Assembly (NCBI GenBank): GCA_028023455.1
Contig: JAQFVV010006272.1
Span: 3,019,127 to 3,083,126, forward strand
Length of the DNA: 64,000 nucleotides
Direction: 5' to 3'
Origin: Epiperipatus broadwayi
Lineage: Eukaryota > Onychophora > Udeonychophora > Euonychophora > Peripatidae
The notes under the pieces were generated by a model. That model made no database searches and was not told where the DNA came from. It saw only the letters and a list, made by a program, of their open reading frames with translations. This document shows, piece by piece, positions 57,595 to 64,000 of this stretch; within the stretch, counting starts at the first letter, position 1; each line of letters opens with the position of its first letter. The position numbers were made by a program, and so were the translations under genes.

Positions 57595-59335
57595 TAAATA
57601 TACTTTAATTTTTTGTTTTAACAATTTTAAAAAACATGATTTAAATAATTTTTTTTTTCGAAACATAATTTAAATGATATGTGTGAAAAATGGCATGTGT
57701 GCAACTTTTAATTAGCATTTATTTGTATTTTAAATAAATTGGCTTATTTAATTTATTACACGTATAACTTCTCCCACACTTACTTGAAAGACTCTAGTGA
57801 CAACTTCAGTCAAATTTGCAACATTTTATTTTTACAATTAAATCTTTATTCTATATCATATTTTGATAATCTTTACATTATTTATTATAAATATACGTTT
57901 AAAAACAAAGCTTCCCTAAAGATAAAATATGAACTTTGCAAAATAGAAAAATAAAGTGCTAAACTGAATATGTAATAATAACAATGGCTCTTTTCATTTA
58001 TGAAAACAATTTTTTTTAGCCAGAAAAAAAAATGCTTTATTATAACTCTGGTATTTATGAATTATTTTTTTAATAGCAAATATTTTCAAATGAAATCTAG
58101 TTATAATAACATATTTTATTTTGTTTAAAATATATATTTTATAAATATGTTGCATGAATAATTTAAAATTTTAAATAAATTGCTGAAAATTAAAATCTTT
58201 TTTGCAAAATACTAAAAAAAAACATATCTAGACAAGCCTAAGGCCAAATAACACTGTTGATTTTTGTATTATGAAACAACTAATCAGAGCATTTCAGTAT
58301 TTTTTTTTAAATTGGAAATTTTTGCCATAACAAAAATGTGAACGGTAAAGTAATATTACCGATAATCAGCATAATAATGAAGAAGAGACAAAATGGTAAT
58401 ATCCTTAAAAACATCAAAATTAATAACAAAGTCATGACTAACTAGAAACAGATTAAAAGATTACACATTCAAAGCCCATTGGTGCAAATAATTTTATAGT
58501 ACTTTGTTCATCTTAAAATATATATTTTATCCATAGTTTTTAAAAAAAACTTCTTGCAAAGTAAAGTTGCTAACAGGTTTTTAAAATTTTACTACATTTT
58601 ACGTGGCTTTTTAAAATTTATTATTTAAATAATTCTCACTAAAATAAAATGAAATTTCCTAGTATACTAAATGCTATTTTAAAAATCATATGACTCCAAG
58701 CAATATTTATAAAAGAACTGATTTCTATGAATAGGTAATGTGTTTTAAAATTAACCTATTTTTCTAAAATTATGTAGGATGTACAATCACTTATATATTA
58801 CAATACCATGTTTAACCACTGCAATACAAAATATATAAAATAAATCCACGCATGAATTTAAACAAAACTATCTTTGAACGTTTTGCATCTCACTATCATA
58901 AGAACAGTTTTGTTTATTTATTTGCTATAATTCTTGTTACTATATATTTATTCTCATCAAACTTAAAGCTAAATTTTTATATTTGTTTACTACTCCAGTA
59001 AATTTTAAATAAAGTAAAAAATTATTGTTTAATTAGACCAATGATTCCATAGAAACAGACATCTTAATATGCTCAAAGTTGTAAAATATATATTAAAATT
59101 AAATTGCTTAATAAATTATTGTTAATGAAAGTTTATAAAATTTAGTAAACTCTCTAAGTTAGATATTGTCCATAATACTATTAAAATAGGATGTTCACAA
59201 TGACAATTATTTAATTCTTCATATGCATTTGCTTAAATAGTTATATCATTTGATCTTATTCTTAATTTTATTATGATTTTTTAATAGTTATCATCATCAT
59301 TAGATTAGCACTAATTTATAATTATTAATGAAATT
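57595..59335. other. AT-rich spacer
   Basis: No gene recognised; the 71-codon frame at 57739-57954 has only AT-biased composition. Confidence 0.4.
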
Positions 59336-59339
59336 AGAT

Positions 59340-60063
59340 GAAATATGTAACGCTGATTTCCAATCTCTCTTCAGTTATCCACTCCATTTTATATAACCGA
59401 TACCCATGACTGCATACATGTGAAAAACATTAATGATCTCCAATATACATATTTCATGCTAAACCAGTACTCATCAGTTGATTCAAATCAGGAATCTCCC
59501 ACACATATATATAATCAGAATGATTAGGACATATTAAGATAGCAAATCTTTAAACTTTAATTTGCAGACTTCAATCTTCTCCATCCTCAAACTTTTTAGC
59601 TATACATATCATAGAAAATCTGATAATAGAATACTCAAAGCTCTTGTTGATGCCATTATTATTGTCATAATCATATTGACTTTAAATCACTCTGAGCTCT
59701 CATATACAGGACATTTATACATCCATTTAAATATACAGAAGAGGGATGGGCAGAATACAGGCTGAATTTGTAATATTTTAATACAAGTATACTGTACACA
59801 TTGAACTTAAGATAATTTAGAAAAGATTGAACTCAGACTTTCAAGCTCTCTATAGCTATCCACTCCACATTATACAACACATACACTTGATCATATACAT
59901 GTAAAAAAAAATAAAAGATCTCCAATAAATACTTTATGCTGAACCAGCATTCATCAGTTAGTCAAGATCATTACTCACACATGTATATATACTTAGTGCT
60001 CAGTTGATATTAAGATAACAAATTTTCAAGCTTTAAAAGATAGGTTTTTATAATCTGAGTATT

Positions 60064-60112
<49 letters not shown>

Positions 60113-60790
60113 TGATGATTTGGACTAATTTATGACTGCTGATTCAGCAAGAAATGTGTATATTGGAGATCATTTATCTTTTTCATATGTACGTAGTCAT
60201 ATGTATCAGTTGGATAAGATGAAGTGGATAGCTGTAGGGAGCTTAAAAGTCTGAGTTCAAATCTCTTCTAAATTACATTTAGTTCAGTATACACAATATA
60301 CTTGTATTTAAATATTACATGAACATTTCTCTTCTGTATATTTAAATGGACATATTAAGGTCCTATATATGAAAGGTCAGAGTGGCTTAAAGTCAATATG
60401 GATATAACAAAAATATTGGCATCAATAAGAATTTTGAACATTCCATCATCAGATTTTCATTAATATGGGCAGCTGAAAAGTTTGAGGGTGGAGAAGTTTG
60501 AAGCCTGTCAATTAAAGTTTGAAGATTTGCTATCTTGATATGGACAGCATTGATTATATATATATATATGGGGAAGGGATGATCTGAACTAACTGAGGAG
60601 TGCTGGTTTAGCCTGAAATATATATATTAGAGATCATTTATCTTTTTCATATGTATGTAGTCATGTGTATGTATAAAATAGAGGTGACAGCTGACGGAAG
60701 CTCGAAAGTCTGTATTTAAGTCCCCTCTAATAACATATAAAGTTCAGTATATATATTATACTTGTATTCAAATATTATTAATAAAATATA
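59340..60790. repeat. Repeat family P3, four copies arranged as a palindrome
   Basis: Copies at about 59340-59780 and 59810-60050 run one way; copies at about 60110-60310 and 60330-60790 run the other. Shared landmarks are CACTCCA(T/C)ATTATA, ATGCTAAACCAG or its complement CTGGTTTAGC, and GAAAGTCTGAGTTCAAATC at the tRNA-like end. A (TA)n(GT)n tract lies at the centre of symmetry (60060-60107). The copies differ from each other by more than 15% by eye. No coding capacity. Confidence 0.7.
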
Positions 60791-63630
60791 GTTGTATACT
60801 GTAAAGTTTTTAATCTGTTGATTTATATAAACGGCTTGAAAAATTTACGTGAAAGTATTTTCTTAATTTTTATCTAAGCAAATGTACAATATATAAAATT
60901 ATCAGAAACTGTGTCATATAAATATAAACTTTAAAATCTTTTTTTAACTAAAAATGATCCATTTTATATATAAAAAATCTATTTTTTCTTAAAATTTAAT
61001 AAATAAATAAAAAGGAAAGAAGAACTCGAGAAAAAAGAAATGGGTAAACAATGTACTGTTAATTATATAATAATTTTTTAGATGTTTTAAATTTTTTTTA
61101 GCAATTCATTTTAGTCTGAATATTCAGTTTTTGTTTAAATAACTTTAAACATGTAGTAGATCTTTCAAAATGCAGGATGATGTGTGAAAAATTTAGAACT
61201 TTTTCTAACTTTCTGATTTTAAAGAACTCTAAAATATATATTTAATAGTAAAGCTTTCAAGATTATTAAGAATTATGTGAAAATTAAAATTTTATTTTAA
61301 AGAGTCAGTATTGATATATAATTATGATTTTTTTCTTGTCTTTTTTGATAAGAGTACAAAAACAATTATCTTAATAAGCAGTAATTCTCATGATATATAT
61401 TTTTTAAATTTCCTTTATTTAGAATAAATCACTTTTATAATATTTATATGTCATAATAACTATCTTCTGGGAAAGATGAATATCCTTTAACACATTTGCA
61501 CCAATGGTAAGTTAGAGTTTTTTTTTTTTATAATGCCATTTTTATTTGCTAAAGTATTTTGAATATGAGTTGATATTTTACTGCACTTCCATATATTTAA
61601 AATGAATTCTTTGAATTACTTGTGAATATCATTAAACATAAATTTTATTGTATTCAGAGCATTAATAAATTGCACATTGTTTTGTTTTAATTCTTAATTT
61701 GGCTATTATACTTTTATTTGCTGTCAATAAAAATAATTAATTTCTTTAAAATCTTCATAATTTCTTTTTATCCGTGTATTTATGTGATTAGACTATTTAT
61801 TTGATATCTGTATTCTATTAAACAAATCTCATTTATTTAATCTTAATGATAATGAATAAAATATATGATATTGTATTTATTAAATGTAGTTCAGGTATTT
61901 TCTTGTGATTTATTTATCATGAGTAGTATTTGCATTCTGTTACATTGTCAGTTATATAAAGTGAATGCATCTCTAGATTAGCTGTACGTATATTTTAACG
62001 GACTATAATATTAAATTCCTCTGGAAAAGATCCTCTCTTAAATAAAACTATTATTTTAAGTATCTATAACTCATATTTTATTAATTTTTAAAGGTTTATT
62101 TTATATCTTTATAAACTGGTTTTAATCATTCTAAAGAAAGTTTTATAGAGAGAAGTGAACAACTGATCGGCAATAAAAGTCTCTTTGCATCTCAGTTGAA
62201 TGTGACTGCAGTTTTCTTAAATGCTTCATAAAATTTGTAATTTTTATTTAATCTCTGCATTTCCAATTTGATACATGTATATCGTCATCGTTTATCGGTT
62301 ACAATTAATTTAGTCTCTTATATAGCTTGACCAAAGAATAAATGCTATTCTTTTATTCATATTCTATTACGATACACACACACACACACATACAAATAGA
62401 AATAAAAATAGCAATATTTAAAATAATTTATTGTGACTTTGGTACAACTACTTTGCCTTTTTCTATTATTAATTATTATTTTTAAAATTTTATAATATGT
62501 TTTTATATTCTTCAGGTTATATCTAAAGTGATCTACAAAAAATTCGAATCCATGATCTAATTATTTCAATCTTCCCACTTGATAATAATTATCCGTTTTA
62601 ATAATTTAGACAAATTTCATACATATATACATATATGTATGGTGATAATGTGAGTAAATAAAAAATCAATATTTTAAAATTTGCCGCTTTACAAACTTTA
62701 GAACTGAAAGATCGTTATAGTTTTTGGCCCATACCATTAAAAAATAAACTGATGGTTCTTTTAAAGTCGAAATATCTGTGCTGTGTACTTTGCTAATGTA
62801 ATACAGAATCCTCTTCTTATTGATAAATGAAGATATCATCGGTTTTCTTCAGTTATTTATTACTGGTGCCAGCTAAATAAATCATGACAAACATCGACAT
62901 CACCACAAGTTAAGCATTAAGATTGTCTTAAAAGAAATCCAAATATATATTACTTAGAATTTCGTTTTACTTAGCTTTATCATTTAAAAGAAAAAAGTCA
63001 AATATATTTTTTCTAGCATTACGTTAGAAATAGTTTTATAATAAAAATAAATTATAAATAAACAATTATGCTTAATTTTTAAAATAAAGTATAACATTCA
63101 GCATCTTTCTAACAATTTAAATTCAAGAATGTAAGGAAATATTAAACGCATTTTGATAAATAACTTTTTTATTTTATTTTATGTGATACATGTCAGGAAT
63201 GAATGGTTTTCATTACTGCTTTAAATTCAAAAAGTTCTGAAAATATACAAGTATTTACGAATATACAAGTAGTTCAACATTACAAATAAATGTAAAAAAA
63301 TTTAAATATCTTATAATAAGGAGTTCTTACCTTCTGAATGTATAAATAAATATAATTATCTAACTATTTTGAAATGAGATAGTATTAGAATAAATGTTTA
63401 TAATGTAATATAAAACTAAGACATGAACTCTCATAATATGGCTTGTACATAATAGCAATTAAAAACTATTAAACTTATCAACTTTATTAAAATAAAATTC
63501 TACTAAACAGTTTTTAATTAGACAATACTGTATTTTATCACTAATGCTAAATCGCTAACACACCAACCATAAAATTTGAATCTAATCAGAAATGTATTTA
63601 TTACATATATTTATCATGGCTTATATGAAT
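60791..63630. other. AT-rich spacer
   Basis: Very AT-rich. Contains a short (CA)n at about 62374-62391. No gene, inverted repeat or element recognised. Confidence 0.4.
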
Positions 63631-63631
63631 A

Positions 63632-64000
63632 TCTCATATATATATATATATATATAAAACAAGACACAAATTGTGCGACTTGCCTTTAAGCTTATGCTAA
63701 AATGTTCACTAGATGGAGCCTATCACTAGCTCCAAACAAGCTTTAATTATAAGTGCGAAAAAAAAAAGAATTCAAAATCTCTATCAGAAAATCCTCATTT
63801 CCAGACTAATTGGTTTCAAGCTTAATGGCTCACCTTAGTGAAGAGTTAGGATTTCAGAAACTAAACCCAAAACTCCCACTCAGAGCACTTATTTAATACG
63901 TTATTATCAGTTTGGAAACTTGAATTTTTCAGACAAGTAAATGTCTTCAAATCCAGCCTTACAAAACAGATAGCTATATGGGTCTGAACTCATTTCAGTT
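63632..64000. repeat. Family P2 copy, cut by the window end
   Basis: After a (TA)n tract, the sequence has CCAGACTAATTGGTTTCAAG, CTTAATGGCTCACCTTAGTG, AAGAGTTAGG, GCACTTATTT and AAATGTCTTCAAA in the same order as the P2 arm at 50272-50560. Divergence is high. Whether an inverted partner follows is not visible. Confidence 0.6.

Overview
The window is animal nuclear DNA: very AT-rich, gene-poor and built almost entirely from transposable elements, their fossils and simple repeats. No intact host gene, rRNA, tRNA gene or CRISPR array could be supported. The metazoan assignment rests on RTE-type LINEs, a second LINE family, Penelope-like GIY-YIG fragments, a mariner remnant, Ty3/gypsy-like gag sequences and a captured titin/twitchin-type FN3-Ig segment. 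The species cannot be named; a large, AT-rich invertebrate genome (cephalopod mollusc or arachnid-like) is a weak guess.

Region 1 (1-13.2 kb): LTR retrotransposons. A gag-only ORF enters from the left edge (3-617) and is followed by a polypurine stretch and an LTR-like region with a TATA box. Then comes the most striking object, a minus-strand LTR element (about 2945-13207) with unusually long terminal repeats (3.5 and 4.1 kb, about 1% different by eye), a Lys-type primer-binding-site match, and one 573-codon ORF. That ORF joins a gag-like coiled coil, a fibronectin III domain and an Ig domain like those of giant muscle proteins, and the C-terminal tail of a Ty3/gypsy integrase. Protease, reverse transcriptase and integrase core are absent, so it looks like a non-autonomous element that captured host exons.

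Region 2 (13.2-36 kb): fossil elements and palindromic repeats. It holds repeat family P3 in direct and inverted copies (13.9-14.8 kb), a hairpin block (15.4 kb), foldback family P1 (18.6-19.5 kb), a decayed gag (20.9 kb), an RTE LINE split by insertions (22.9-28.2 kb, itself carrying a MITE inside a MITE-like element), a Penelope-like endonuclease fragment (28.9 kb) and a decayed LINE (31.6-35.0 kb) interrupted by a piece of P1.

Region 3 (36-64 kb): a fairly well preserved but dead RTE LINE with its TGA-repeat tail (38.3-40.3 kb), long microsatellites, three back-to-back inverted-repeat structures (48.4-52.3 kb; the first duplicates an exon-like piece with a splice donor, the third contains a Penelope-like remnant), a mariner deletion derivative (57.1-57.6 kb), a P3 palindrome (59.3-60.8 kb) and another P2 copy running off the right end.

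The recurring theme is inverted duplication: at least eight foldback structures of 0.16-1.7 kb. Where arms were compared by eye they have usually diverged noticeably, which argues against sequencing foldback artefacts. The functional parts that co-operate here are those of transposons (gag, RT, endonuclease, LTR promoter, priming sites), not host pathways.
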